From the NCBI RefSeq assembly GCF_014200605.1, contig NZ_JACHCE010000008.1, positions 204,495 through 268,494 on the forward strand: DNA of 64,000 nucleotides. The letters run 5' to 3'. Made by a program: the position numbers and the translations under genes. The notes below the pieces were generated by a model. The model had not been told where the DNA came from. It was given only the letters and a program-made list of their open reading frames with translations, and ran no database searches. Numbering within the stretch: the first letter of the stretch is position 1; each line of letters begins with the position of its first letter. This document shows positions 34,516 to 43,497 of this stretch, piece after piece. Source of the stretch: Pedobacter cryoconitis (lineage in GTDB: Bacteria > Bacteroidota > Bacteroidia > Sphingobacteriales > Sphingobacteriaceae).

Positions 34516-35073
34516 TTAAACCCGAATCTCATTTGTTGAGGTTTGTAATCTTTGTAGCATCACTTGTCCTTCTTCCCAGAATTCCAGATTTGAGTCAGAA
34601 TTGATATGACCTTTTGAACCAATATTTATAAACTCACCTCCCCATTTTTCTGCAAAATATTGAGCTCTTTCCAAACTCACATAAGGGTCATTTTCACTTG
34701 CTGCTATAATTGATGGAAATTTCAGTTTGGTTACTGGCATTGGTGCAAAACCTCTCACAACCTCAGGAGTATGTAAAGGGGAATCAACGTCGGCAGGGGC
34801 TACCAGTAAAGCCCCCTTTATATTGGAGTTATTGTATTTCTCAGACCAGTGCGCAACTAATGAAGTTCCAAGACTGTGAGCGACAAGAATAATGGGGCAA
34901 TTTAAGTCCTCTATAACTTCATTCAGGCTTTCCAGCCATTGATCAAGTTCCGGTTTATCCCAGTTTTGCTGCTGGAGCCTTACAAATTTATCATCGTCTT
35001 TTGACCAGAAGCTTTGCCAGTGGTTTTCTCCCGAACCGCCAAGTCCGGGAATGATCAGTATTTTTGTTTTCAT
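34516..35073 (-). CDS. RBBP9/YdeN-type alpha/beta hydrolase
   Basis: The ATG at 35073 yields 'MKTKILIIPGLGGSGENHWQ', the canonical N-terminus of YdeN/RBBP9 hydrolases; the upstream in-frame codons look untranslated. The nucleophile elbow is 'IILVAHSLGTSLVAHW' (Ser), the acid lies in 'AASENDPYVSLERAQYFA' (Asp) and the base in 'GSKGHINSDS' (His). It is a small serine hydrolase of unknown substrate in the cytoplasm. Confidence 0.9.
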   Translation of the reverse strand: MKTKILIIPGLGGSGENHWQSFWSKDDDKFVRLQQQNWDKPELDQWLESLNEVIEDLNCPIILVAHSLGTSLVAHWSEKYNNSNIKGALLVAPADVDSPLHTPEVVRGFAPMPVTKLKFPSIIAASENDPYVSLERAQYFAEKWGGEFINIGSKGHINSDSNLEFWEEGQVMLQRLQTSTNEIRV

Positions 35074-35174
35074 TATCTTAATCTGGATCATGATTATCAA
35101 AGATAAATGCAATTGTAGTATCAAAAGAGATTTGGTTGTTTTTTTATTATATTTTTGCAGCTAAACAATAAATT

Positions 35175-35522
35175 ATGGAAGCGAGCGAGTTAAGAATTGG
35201 GAATTATACATTGGATCATGGTCATCCTGAACAAATACCATATGGGTCTGATATTGATTCGGCCGGAATGATGGAGCCAATTCCTTTAACAGAAGAGTGG
35301 GTGATTAAATTTGGTTTTGAGCGTTTTGAGTTTGAATATGAAGAAGGAAACGAAACTACTTTTGTTCTGGAGAAGAAGAATGGACACCAGTTTGTCTTAA
35401 ATGAAAGTTTACAGCCTATGGATGGGGAGATTGCTATGCTAGACTATAAACTGCAATATGTTCACCAGATCCAGAACCTTTATTTTGCGCTGACTAACCA
35501 GGAGTTAACTATAGCATCATAA
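35175..35522 (+). CDS. Conserved Bacteroidota protein of unknown function
   Basis: The start 'MEASELRIGNYTLDHGHPEQ' and the end 'YVHQIQNLYFALTNQELTI' match a widespread family of ~110-residue Bacteroidota proteins with no known function; relatives are frequent in phage and accessory regions. 'PIPLTEEWVIKFGFERFEFE' is the most conserved stretch. It sits alone between a hydrolase and an AraC gene. No signal peptide or membrane segment is present. Confidence 0.72.
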   Translation: MEASELRIGNYTLDHGHPEQIPYGSDIDSAGMMEPIPLTEEWVIKFGFERFEFEYEEGNETTFVLEKKNGHQFVLNESLQPMDGEIAMLDYKLQYVHQIQNLYFALTNQELTIAS

Positions 35523-35562
35523 ATAATCCTGAGTTTTAAATCTGTTAGGGCTTTTTTTGCCC

Positions 35563-36408
35563 TTATTTGATATGCTGTTTTCTATATTGTGATGGGGGGA
35601 TCTTCGTCACAGTTTTGAACTGCTTGCTAAAATGCGCCCAGCTATTATAACCGCTGTCGTAACAAATATCTAAAACGGGCCGGTTTGTTTCTCTCAAAAG
35701 TTTACAGGCGTGCCCGATTCTGATCTCTTTAATAAAGTCAAAATAACTTTTCTTAATATTCCGTTTAAAGAAACGGCAAAATGCAGGAATGGACATTTTG
35801 GTAATACCTGCAACCTCTTTTAAAGAGATCGGATCAAGAAAATGTTTAAAGGAATAGTCTATGATGGTTTCAATCACTGAATTTTCTTCTCCGCGGGTAA
35901 CCGTAGCAAAAGCTGTTGTGATTACCTTTTGATCTGCTGATGTACTGATCTTTTGTAAACAGGTTAGCAATAGCTGAATCCTTTCGATACCCTCTGCATG
36001 TTCCAGCTGTCTGATCAAAAAGGCTATATCATTTGATAAGTCCCCCTGTAACTGGATACCTGTATTTTTACTATCTAATAACCTGGCTACATTTTTCATC
36101 TCCGGCAAGGCTAAAAATGCATCGCCCCAAAAGTCTCTCAGAAAATGAATAACAATCACACTGCCAATACTGTCTTTCTGTGATTTTCTAAACCAGTGCG
36201 GCACATTTGTATCCATAAGAAATACGTCCCCTTCTTTATATTCTCCAATATAATCACCAATCAATGCAGTACCATTTCCTTCTGTAATCAGGATTAATTC
36301 ACATTCCAGGTGCTTGTGCCAGGCTGTTTCAAAATCTGGTGTCTTGTAGGTACGGCATGCGAAAGAATAATGTTCTTCTACGTGGATTTTCTGAATAAGT
36401 GTTTTCAT
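35563..36408 (-). CDS. AraC family regulator with cupin sensor domain
   Basis: Residues ~20-110 form a cupin ('AWHKHLECELILITEGNGTA', 'YKEGDVFLMDTNVPHWFRKS'). Residues ~180-281 are the two AraC helix-turn-helices ('DPISLKEVAGITKMSIPAFC', 'LDICYDSGYNSWAHFSKQFK', 'TKIPPSQYRK'). It should sense a sugar-like ligand. It is divergent from the GMC-ThuA-xyl operon, with a 222-bp shared control region that includes a perfect inverted repeat, so it is the probable regulator of that operon. Confidence 0.93.
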   Translation of the reverse strand: MKTLIQKIHVEEHYSFACRTYKTPDFETAWHKHLECELILITEGNGTALIGDYIGEYKEGDVFLMDTNVPHWFRKSQKDSIGSVIVIHFLRDFWGDAFLALPEMKNVARLLDSKNTGIQLQGDLSNDIAFLIRQLEHAEGIERIQLLLTCLQKISTSADQKVITTAFATVTRGEENSVIETIIDYSFKHFLDPISLKEVAGITKMSIPAFCRFFKRNIKKSYFDFIKEIRIGHACKLLRETNRPVLDICYDSGYNSWAHFSKQFKTVTKIPPSQYRKQHIK

Positions 36409-36544
36409 GAAATACGACAGGTATGCTATTCAACTGCTATTTGTACACAAAATAATCTTTTTACATCAGATAACTGATCAGATAGCATATTTTTTTCGAT
36501 GAATAACAGTTGAATGCAGGTTATCTAATTCTGTAGATTTAAAA

Positions 36545-36566
36545 CTAACGATTTCTTTATCGTTAG
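36545..36566. promoter_or_regulatory. Inverted repeat upstream of the GMC-xyl operon
   Basis: CTAACGAT (36545-36552) and ATCGTTAG (36559-36566) form a perfect 8-bp dyad with a 6-bp spacer, 64 bp upstream of the GMC start. It is the most likely binding site for a regulator of the operon; AraC proteins more often use direct repeats, so another regulator is possible. Confidence 0.4.
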
Positions 36567-36630
36567 CATAATTTTATTGAACACTAACCAAATGTAACTT
36601 ATATGAATAAAATCTCAATACTGGCAGATT

Positions 36631-38310
36631 ATGGAAAATAATACATATGATGCGATTGTAGTCGGTTCTGGTATCAGCGGTGGCTGGGCAGCAAAGGAAC
36701 TTTGTGAAAAAGGGTTAAAAGTGCTGATGTTAGAGCGTGGCGGGCCTTATGATCATATTAAAGATTATAAGACTGCCCGGAAAAATCCGTGGGAATTTGA
36801 ACATCGGGGAAGAACAACCACCGAACAGAAAAAAAAATATCCTGTTATTCATCGGGGCTGGGCAGCTTCAGAAGCAGTCATGGATGGCTGGGCAAATGAA
36901 GAGGATTGCCCTTATACAGAGATCAAGCCTTTTACCTGGTGGCGCAGTTACCGGATGGGTGGACGTTCTATTTTATGGGGCAGACAATCTTATCGCTGGA
37001 GTGATCTGGATTTCCAGGCTAATGAAAAAGATGGCATCGCTACAGCCTGGCCAATTGGTTATGCTGATCTCGCTCCATGGTATGACCATGTAGAAAAATT
37101 TGCAGGCATCAGTGGTTCTATAGAGAATATTGCGCATTTACCGGACGGACATTTTTTGCCTCCTATGGAATTGAATTGTGTAGAGAAGGATATGGCTGCA
37201 AGGATCAAAAAGCAATACGAAGAGAAGAGGCATTTAATCATTGGCAGAGTTGCAAACCTTACTGCCGAAATTCCCGGAAGAACAAAATGCCAGTTTAGAA
37301 ACCGGTGCTGGGAAGGTTGTCCTTTTGGTGGTTACTTCAGTACGCAATCCTCTACTTTACCGGCGGCTATGAAAACAGGAAACCTGACTGTGAGGCCTTA
37401 CTCTTTGGTAAAACAGGTTTTATATGATCAGAACACGAAAAAGGCAAAAGGCGTGGAGATTCTGGACACAGAAACTAATCAGACACATGAATTTAAAAGC
37501 AAGATTGTTTTTTTATGCGCTTCTACCTTAAATACTGCCTGGATCTTGTTCAACTCTGCAACGGATGTCTGGCCGGGCGGTTTAGGCAGCAGCAGCGGTG
37601 AATTAGGCCATAATGTAATGGATCATCATTATAATGTAGGTGCTTCGGGAACTGTAGAAGGTTATGAAGATCAATATGTATTTGGCAGGCGGGCTAATGG
37701 GTTTTATATCCCAAGATTTGTAAACCTGGCTGGTGACAAAAGAGATTACCTGCGTGGCTTTGGTTATCAGGGAGGGGCCAGCAGAGAAGGCTGGGGAAGA
37801 GAAATTGCAGAACTGAATATTGGAGGTGACTTTAAAGATGCTTTGACTGAGCCTGGCCAGTGGACTATCGGGGCAACCGGATTTGGCGAAATCCTTCCTT
37901 ACCATGAGAATAAAGTCTCGCTGGATAAAAATAAGAAAGATAAATGGGGCCTCCCAGTTCTGGCTATGGATGCGGAGCTGAAAGAAAATGAATTTAAGAT
38001 GCGCAAAGATATGCAGGAAGAAATGAAGGCTATGTTTGAGGCATCAGGAATAAAAAACATAAATACCTGGGATAATGGCCATGCTTTAGGCCATGGTATC
38101 CATGAAATGGGGACAGCCAGAATGGGCAAAGATCCGAAAACATCTGTTTTGAATAAATGGAACCAGGTTTGGGATTGTATGAATGTATTTGTGACAGATG
38201 GTGCTTGCATGACTTCATCGGCCTGCCAGAACCCTTCATTGACTTATATGGCTTTAACGGCCAGAGCGGTTGATTATGCGGTAAGCGAATTAAAGAAAAA
38301 TAATATTTAA
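36631..38310 (+). CDS. GMC family FAD-dependent sugar oxidoreductase
   Basis: The FAD-binding Rossmann motif is 'YDAIVVGSGISGGWAAKELC'; 'RMGGRSILWGRQSYRWSDLD' is the second GMC signature. A Cys cluster ('CQFRNRCWEGCPFGGYFSTQ') may hold an iron-sulfur centre as in some membrane sugar dehydrogenases. The C-terminal catalytic His-Asn pair lies in 'HGIHEMGTARMGKDPKTSVL' and 'ACQNPSLTYMALTARAV'. It has no signal peptide, but the next gene, 4 bp downstream, has a Tat signal. Together they fit the two-subunit FAD-dependent glycoside 3-dehydrogenase type, which oxidises sugars to 3-keto derivatives. The substrate is inferred. Confidence 0.92.
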   Translation: MENNTYDAIVVGSGISGGWAAKELCEKGLKVLMLERGGPYDHIKDYKTARKNPWEFEHRGRTTTEQKKKYPVIHRGWAASEAVMDGWANEEDCPYTEIKPFTWWRSYRMGGRSILWGRQSYRWSDLDFQANEKDGIATAWPIGYADLAPWYDHVEKFAGISGSIENIAHLPDGHFLPPMELNCVEKDMAARIKKQYEEKRHLIIGRVANLTAEIPGRTKCQFRNRCWEGCPFGGYFSTQSSTLPAAMKTGNLTVRPYSLVKQVLYDQNTKKAKGVEILDTETNQTHEFKSKIVFLCASTLNTAWILFNSATDVWPGGLGSSSGELGHNVMDHHYNVGASGTVEGYEDQYVFGRRANGFYIPRFVNLAGDKRDYLRGFGYQGGASREGWGREIAELNIGGDFKDALTEPGQWTIGATGFGEILPYHENKVSLDKNKKDKWGLPVLAMDAELKENEFKMRKDMQEEMKAMFEASGIKNINTWDNGHALGHGIHEMGTARMGKDPKTSVLNKWNQVWDCMNVFVTDGACMTSSACQNPSLTYMALTARAVDYAVSELKKNNI

Positions 38311-38314
38311 GCAG

Positions 38315-38887
38315 ATGGAAAGAAGAGAACTTTTAAAAATGATCGCGCTGCTTACCGGCGGGGTCATGATTGGGGGCAATGCTTTGCTGACTGGCTGTAG
38401 TCCTGAAAATGGAAAAATGAAAAGTAAGCTTGTTTTTAGCCCGCAGGATATTGATTTTTTGGATGAGGTAGCTGATACGATATTACCTGCCACTAAAAGT
38501 CCGGGGGCTAAAGCGGCCAAAGTTGGTTCGTGGATGACGGTGATGGTGAATGACTGTTATGAAGAAAAGGATCAGAAGATTTTTAAGGAGGGGATTGATC
38601 AGTTAAATCAGGCCTGCGAGAAAATGTATGGTACTGCATTTATGAAAGCCAGCACCGTACAGCGTTTATCGTTATTGACGGCAATGGATAAAGAAGCCAA
38701 AGAATATCAGTCCAAAAAGAATCATGATGCCCTGCCTGCGCACTACTTTACAATGATGAAGCAATTAACCCTTTTAGGGTATTTTACCTCAGAGATTGGC
38801 TGTACAAAAGCCCTGCGTTATATTGCTGTACCTGGCAGGTTTCAGGGGACTGTACCCTATAAAAAAGGCGATAAAGCCTGGGCTTAA
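38315..38887 (+). CDS. Gluconate 2-dehydrogenase subunit 3-like Tat protein
   Basis: The N-terminus 'MERRELLKMIALLTGGVMIG' is a twin-arginine signal (RRELLK) with a Cys at 'ALLTGC', so it may also be lipidated. The rest ('FLDEVADTILPATKSPGAKA', 'YFTMMKQLTLLGYFTSEIGC') is the Gluconate_2-dh3 family small subunit. In sugar dehydrogenases such a subunit carries the GMC flavoprotein through the Tat system. It lies between the GMC and ThuA genes. No cytochrome c subunit gene is next to it. Confidence 0.9.
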   Translation: MERRELLKMIALLTGGVMIGGNALLTGCSPENGKMKSKLVFSPQDIDFLDEVADTILPATKSPGAKAAKVGSWMTVMVNDCYEEKDQKIFKEGIDQLNQACEKMYGTAFMKASTVQRLSLLTAMDKEAKEYQSKKNHDALPAHYFTMMKQLTLLGYFTSEIGCTKALRYIAVPGRFQGTVPYKKGDKAWA

Positions 38888-38911
38888 TATTTATTGATCT
38901 AAAATTAAATT

Positions 38912-39646
38912 ATGAAAAATCTATTGCTGTTCTTGTGTTTTTTTTCGGTACCGCTCCTGATGCGGGCTGGTTATGATCGTCCTGCATTACCGCGTATTCT
39001 GGTGTTTTCTAAGACACAGGGATTCAGGCATAGTTCTATCGCGGCTGGGAAAGCGGCCATCATGAAGTTGGGAAAGGAAAATGGTTTTCTGGTAGATACA
39101 ACCGAAAATGCGGGTTATTTTACCAGTGATTCCTTAAAGAAATATGCTGCGGTTGTTTTTTTGCAAACCACGGGTGATATATTTAATGCGGATCAGAAAG
39201 CAGGTTTTGAAAAATATATTAAAGCCGGTGGTGGATTTGCCGGCGTTCATGCGGCTACCGATACAGAATATAACTGGCCCTGGTATGGTGGATTGGTTGG
39301 GGCTTATTTTGTGAGCCATCCTAAACAACAGGTAGCTACCCTGAATGTAATAGACCGTTCGCATATCTCTACCAAACACCTCCCTGCGGTTTGGATACGC
39401 AAGGACGAGTGGTATAATTTCAAAAACCTGAGTAAAGATATCAAAGTGCTGATCACGATTGATGAGAAGTCTTATACAGGAGGTATTAACGGTGAGCTGC
39501 ATCCAATGGCCTGGTATCATAATTATGAGGGTGGACGCTCATGGTATACAGAATTGGGACACACAGAAGAATCGTATACCGAAGAGAATTATCTTAAACA
39601 CTTATTAGGCGGTATACGGTACGCTATGGGCAATTTAAAGAAATAG
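38912..39646 (+). CDS. ThuA domain protein
   Basis: A signal peptide ('MKNLLLFLCFFSVPLLMRAG') leads into a glutamine-amidotransferase-like fold with 'RILVFSKTQGFRHSSIAAGK', 'KAGGGFAGVHAATDTEYNWP' and 'PMAWYHNYEGGRSWYTELGH', all ThuA hallmarks. ThuA-type proteins take part in the use of 3-keto-disaccharides such as 3-keto-trehalose. Its position behind the oxidoreductase pair supports a 3-keto-glycoside role. It ends 3 bp before xylB. Confidence 0.92.
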   Translation: MKNLLLFLCFFSVPLLMRAGYDRPALPRILVFSKTQGFRHSSIAAGKAAIMKLGKENGFLVDTTENAGYFTSDSLKKYAAVVFLQTTGDIFNADQKAGFEKYIKAGGGFAGVHAATDTEYNWPWYGGLVGAYFVSHPKQQVATLNVIDRSHISTKHLPAVWIRKDEWYNFKNLSKDIKVLITIDEKSYTGGINGELHPMAWYHNYEGGRSWYTELGHTEESYTEENYLKHLLGGIRYAMGNLKK

Positions 39647-39649
39647 CAT

Positions 39650-41125
39650 ATGTATTTATTAGGTATTGATATAGGTACATCTTCTATCAAGGTTTCTGTG
39701 GTGGATATACAAAGCCAGAAACGGGTGGCTACTACGCAATATCCGGATGAAGAAGTGCAGATCAGATCTCTTCAGCCCGGATGGGCAGAACAGTCACCAG
39801 AAGACTGGTGGCAAAATACGATGAAAGCAATACTCCGTTTAAATGCAACATCGGGCTTTAATGTGCATGACATCGTAGCTATCGGCATTGCTTATCAGAT
39901 GCACGGTCTGGTGGTTGTAGATAAAGAGCAGCAGGTGCTGCGTGATAGTATCATTTGGTGTGACAGCCGTGCAGTGGAACTGGGAGAAAATGCTTTTGAT
40001 ACTATAGGACAGGAAAAATGTTTACAGCATATGTTAAATTCCCCGGGAAATTTTACGGCTTCAAAACTGGCCTGGGTAAAGCAGAACGAACCTGAGCTTT
40101 ATGAAAAAATTGATCAGGTAATGCTGCCGGGAGATTTTATCGCCATGAAATTTACAGGAGAGGTCACAACCAGTATTGCGGCTTTGTCTGAGGGGATGTT
40201 TTGGGATTTCCGCGAACATGAACTGTCCGAAGAGGTAATGGGGTATTATGGTTTTGACCGGAAATTAATTCCGGAGATTAAACCCTTGTTCTCTGTACAT
40301 GGATTGCTGAAAACTGATGTAGCGGTACTGTTAGGACTGCAGCCAGGGATTCCTGTTACTTATAAATCTGGTGATCAGCCTAACAATGCTTTGTCTTTAA
40401 ATGTAATCAGGCCGGGCGAAGTTGCTGCGACTGCCGGAACATCGGGAGTGATTTATGGGGTGAGTGATGCATTGACTTATGATACGCAATCAAGGGTGAA
40501 TACTTTTGCTCATGTCACTTATTCTAAAACGCAGCAGCATACGGGTGTATTGTTATGCATCAACGGGACAGGGAGTATGTACCGTTGGGCAAAGCACAAT
40601 TTTGCACCTAATCTGTCTTATGCTGTATTGAATGATATGGCAGCTACAGCACCTATAGGAAGCAAGGGGTTGAAAGTGCTGCCTTTTGGCAATGGTGCAG
40701 AAAGGATGCTGAATAATAAATATACTGGCGCACAGTTATTGGGAATTGACCTGAACCTGCATGGTCAGCCTGAAATATTCAGAGCGGTACAGGAGGGGAT
40801 CGCCTTTGCTTTTCGTTATGGACTGGATATTATGCGTGAAAATGGAATGCAGCCCAAAGTGATCAGGGCCGGACTGACCAATTTGTTTTTAAGTGAAGTT
40901 TTTGCGCAGACGTTTGTCGATATCACAGGAATTCCTGTAGAGCTGTATGAAAGTGATGGCAGTGTTGGCGCTGCACTGGGGGCGGGTATTGGTGCTGGAA
41001 TTTTCAAAAGCGCCGAAGAAGCATTTACAAGGCATGCGCTGATTAAGTACCTGGAGCCTAAAAATACGGAGGCTTATGAACCCATTTATGGGGAATGGAA
41101 AAATCTTTTAAATAATGCATTATAA
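39650..41125 (+). CDS. xylB: Xylulokinase
   Basis: A FGGY-family kinase: 'YLLGIDIGTSSIKVSVVDIQ' (phosphate 1 motif), 'IAIGIAYQMHGLVVVDKEQQ' and 'IIWCDSRAVELGENAF' are typical of XylB. The second half has 'EVAATAGTSGVIYGVSD', 'INGTGSMYRWAKHN' and 'SDGSVGAALGAGIGAGIF'. At 491 residues it has the usual length. It phosphorylates D-xylulose to xylulose-5-phosphate. It lies 3 bp after thuA and 22 bp before xylA. Confidence 0.95.
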   Translation: MYLLGIDIGTSSIKVSVVDIQSQKRVATTQYPDEEVQIRSLQPGWAEQSPEDWWQNTMKAILRLNATSGFNVHDIVAIGIAYQMHGLVVVDKEQQVLRDSIIWCDSRAVELGENAFDTIGQEKCLQHMLNSPGNFTASKLAWVKQNEPELYEKIDQVMLPGDFIAMKFTGEVTTSIAALSEGMFWDFREHELSEEVMGYYGFDRKLIPEIKPLFSVHGLLKTDVAVLLGLQPGIPVTYKSGDQPNNALSLNVIRPGEVAATAGTSGVIYGVSDALTYDTQSRVNTFAHVTYSKTQQHTGVLLCINGTGSMYRWAKHNFAPNLSYAVLNDMAATAPIGSKGLKVLPFGNGAERMLNNKYTGAQLLGIDLNLHGQPEIFRAVQEGIAFAFRYGLDIMRENGMQPKVIRAGLTNLFLSEVFAQTFVDITGIPVELYESDGSVGAALGAGIGAGIFKSAEEAFTRHALIKYLEPKNTEAYEPIYGEWKNLLNNAL

Positions 41126-41147
41126 CTTGAATTAAAAACAGATCAAT

Positions 41148-42479
41148 ATGACGAAAGTAGTAATTGGGGCAAAGGAATTTTTTAAAGGGATCGGACAATT
41201 GAAATTTGAAGGTCTGCAAAGTGATAACCCTTTGGCATTCCGTTGGTATGATGCAGATAGAGTGGTTGCAGGTAAAACGATGAAAGAGCATTTAAAGTTT
41301 GCCTGTGCTTACTGGCATTCATTTAATGGGAATGGTGGAGATCCTTTTGGTGGTGCGACACATGTTTTTCCCTGGGATGAAAAGAAGGATGTCATAGAAA
41401 GGGCAAAAGATAAAATGGATGCCGCTTTTGAATTTATCACTAAAATGCAAATACCTTATTATTGTTTTCATGATGTAGATATAGTCGATTATGGGAATGA
41501 TATTGCTGAAAATGAACATAGATTGCAGATTTTGGTTGAATATGCCCAAGAAAAACAGGCTCAGAGCGGAGTGAAATTACTCTGGGGAACTGCGAACCTG
41601 TTTAGCCACAAACGTTATATGAATGGGGCATCTACCAACCCTGATTTTCATGTACTTGCGCATGGTGCTGCACAGGTAAAAGCTGCTTTAGATGCAACGA
41701 TTGCACTTGGCGGGCAGAACTATGTATTTTGGGGTGGCAGAGAGGGCTATATGAGCTTGTTGAATACCAATATGAAAAGGGAACAGGAGCATTTAGCCGG
41801 ATTTTTGCATACAGCTAAAGATTATGCAAGGAAACAAGGCTTTAAAGGGACCTTTTTTATCGAGCCGAAACCCTGTGAACCGTCTAAACATCAATATGAT
41901 TACGATGCTGCAACAGTAAAAAGTTTTTTACAGGAGTATAATCTGCTTGCTGATTTTAAGCTGAATATAGAGGTAAACCATGCCACTTTAGCGGGACATA
42001 CCTTTCAGCATGAGTTACAGGTTGCGGCAGATAGTGGATTGCTGGGATCAATTGATGCAAACCGCGGGGATTATCAGAATGGCTGGGATACAGATCAGTT
42101 TCCTAATGATATCAATGAGCTGACGGAAGCGCTGCTGATCATTTTAGAAAGTGGCGGGTTAAAGGGGGGAGGAGTGAATTTTGATGCTAAGATCCGTAGA
42201 AATTCAACTGATCCTGCTGATCTGTTTTATGCCCATGCCGGCGGTATGGATATTTTTGCAAGGGCCTTAATCACTGCGGATGCTATTCTCCGGGAATCGG
42301 ATTATAAAAAGATAAGAAAAGATAGGTATGCTTCTTTTGATAGTGGCAAAGGTGCTGAATTTGAACAGGGTAAATTGAGCCTGGAAGATTTAAGGGATTT
42401 TGCGGTACAAAACGCAGAGCCTGAGGTCCGTAGCGGAAAGCAGGAATACCTGGAAAATCTGATCAACAGATATATTTAA
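41148..42479 (+). CDS. xylA: Xylose isomerase
   Basis: The N-terminal 'MKEHLKFACAYWHSFNGNGG' is followed by 'YYCFHDVDIVDYG' (catalytic His-Asp), 'GGQNYVFWGGREGYMSLLNT' and 'FFIEPKPCEPSKHQYDYD' (metal-binding Glu; substrate Lys). The C-terminal metal site is 'LGSIDANRGDYQNGWDTDQF'. It is the class II (long) type at 443 residues. It converts D-xylose to D-xylulose. It is the last gene of the operon, and its stop overlaps the convergent DIFG-repeat gene by 4 bp. Confidence 0.97.
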   Translation: MTKVVIGAKEFFKGIGQLKFEGLQSDNPLAFRWYDADRVVAGKTMKEHLKFACAYWHSFNGNGGDPFGGATHVFPWDEKKDVIERAKDKMDAAFEFITKMQIPYYCFHDVDIVDYGNDIAENEHRLQILVEYAQEKQAQSGVKLLWGTANLFSHKRYMNGASTNPDFHVLAHGAAQVKAALDATIALGGQNYVFWGGREGYMSLLNTNMKREQEHLAGFLHTAKDYARKQGFKGTFFIEPKPCEPSKHQYDYDAATVKSFLQEYNLLADFKLNIEVNHATLAGHTFQHELQVAADSGLLGSIDANRGDYQNGWDTDQFPNDINELTEALLIILESGGLKGGGVNFDAKIRRNSTDPADLFYAHAGGMDIFARALITADAILRESDYKKIRKDRYASFDSGKGAEFEQGKLSLEDLRDFAVQNAEPEVRSGKQEYLENLINRYI

Positions 42480-43255
42480 CCTGCTGATCCCAATAACAAA
42501 TGCATTAATAATTCTGCGGATTGAGGATCATCATTGCTATCAATGGAGGTCATACTGTTTCCGAAAATATCATTGATCTTTTTAATGGATAATAACTGTT
42601 TTCCATCTTGATTGACGATACTTTTCTTCTCATTTCCAAAAATATCAACTGTGGCTTTTATAGTCGCAGTTGTTTTATTCTGACTGTTACGGATTTCTAT
42701 AATCTCATTGTTAAAGATATCTTTTGATTTCCTGATAGAACCAATTTGCTCACCTCTAGGACCGGTTACATCTTTCGTTTCGTCGCCAAATATATTGGTT
42801 GATGTTTTGATGGCAGCAGCTCTCTGGCCTTTTCCATCAAGGATTAATAAGGTTTCATTCCCAAAAATATCAGTAGAGGTTTTAATCGCTAGTTTAGACT
42901 GTCCTTTTCCGTCATTAACAGCAATTGTTTCATCCCCGAAAATATCTTTTGTTTTTTTTATAGTACTGATAACCTGTCCATTGGCATCGCTAATGCGTTT
43001 TGTCTTATCGCCAAAAATGTCAGTTGTTTCTTTGACAGAGCGGATTTTGCGGCCATCCGGACCTGTCGTTATTTTTGTTTTATCGCCAAAAATATCAGTA
43101 GAATGTGTGATCACAGCAATTTTCTTTCCATCCCGGTCTTTGTATGTCTCAATCGTATCTCCAAAAATATTTACTGTCTTTGAAAGGCTATAGGTCTGCG
43201 CATAAGCTATTGTAACAGTTGAAAGAAACAGTAAAAGAAATATCTTGATTTTCAT
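42476..43255 (-). CDS. Secreted protein of nine 25-residue DIFG repeats
   Basis: A signal peptide (residues 1-20, 'MKIKIFLLLFLSTVTIAYAQ') is followed by nine units whose Ile-Phe-Gly/Asn core starts at residues 30, 55, 80, 105, 130, 155, 180, 205 and 230, an exact 25-residue period without indels. The consensus is roughly x-D-I-F-G-D/N-E-T, then a D/G-x-x-G turn, then A/S-I-K-x-S/T. Copy 7 has IFNN. The C-terminal tail 'ELLMHLLLGSAG' is hydrophobic. This suggests an extended beta repeat, perhaps surface-bound. I know no named family for it. It overlaps the end of xylA by 4 bp. Confidence 0.85.
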   Translation of the reverse strand: MKIKIFLLLFLSTVTIAYAQTYSLSKTVNIFGDTIETYKDRDGKKIAVITHSTDIFGDKTKITTGPDGRKIRSVKETTDIFGDKTKRISDANGQVISTIKKTKDIFGDETIAVNDGKGQSKLAIKTSTDIFGNETLLILDGKGQRAAAIKTSTNIFGDETKDVTGPRGEQIGSIRKSKDIFNNEIIEIRNSQNKTTATIKATVDIFGNEKKSIVNQDGKQLLSIKKINDIFGNSMTSIDSNDDPQSAELLMHLLLGSAG

Positions 43256-43497
43256 ACTTACAGGATTATTGATATTTCTACTAAGTTACGATTTATGCAT
43301 TATGACAGGGATAATATATTTTTATTAAAAAATATATTCCTGATGAATAGCCGGATTGTTAACGTGGATAGCTGATCATCCATATATTATTGAGGTAAGT
43401 ATGAATTTTTTATAACTAATTTATGTTTTTTGTTAATCATTTGTGTAAACACTTGCTTCAAATGATTTTTGCGCTATCTTAGAGTTTTAAGATTCGT

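Noticed and set aside
42708..43193. Antisense ORF across the DIFG-repeat gene with its own repeats
   Set aside because: Its periodic sequence is simply the mirror of the 75-bp repeat on the other strand; no start signal or signal peptide.
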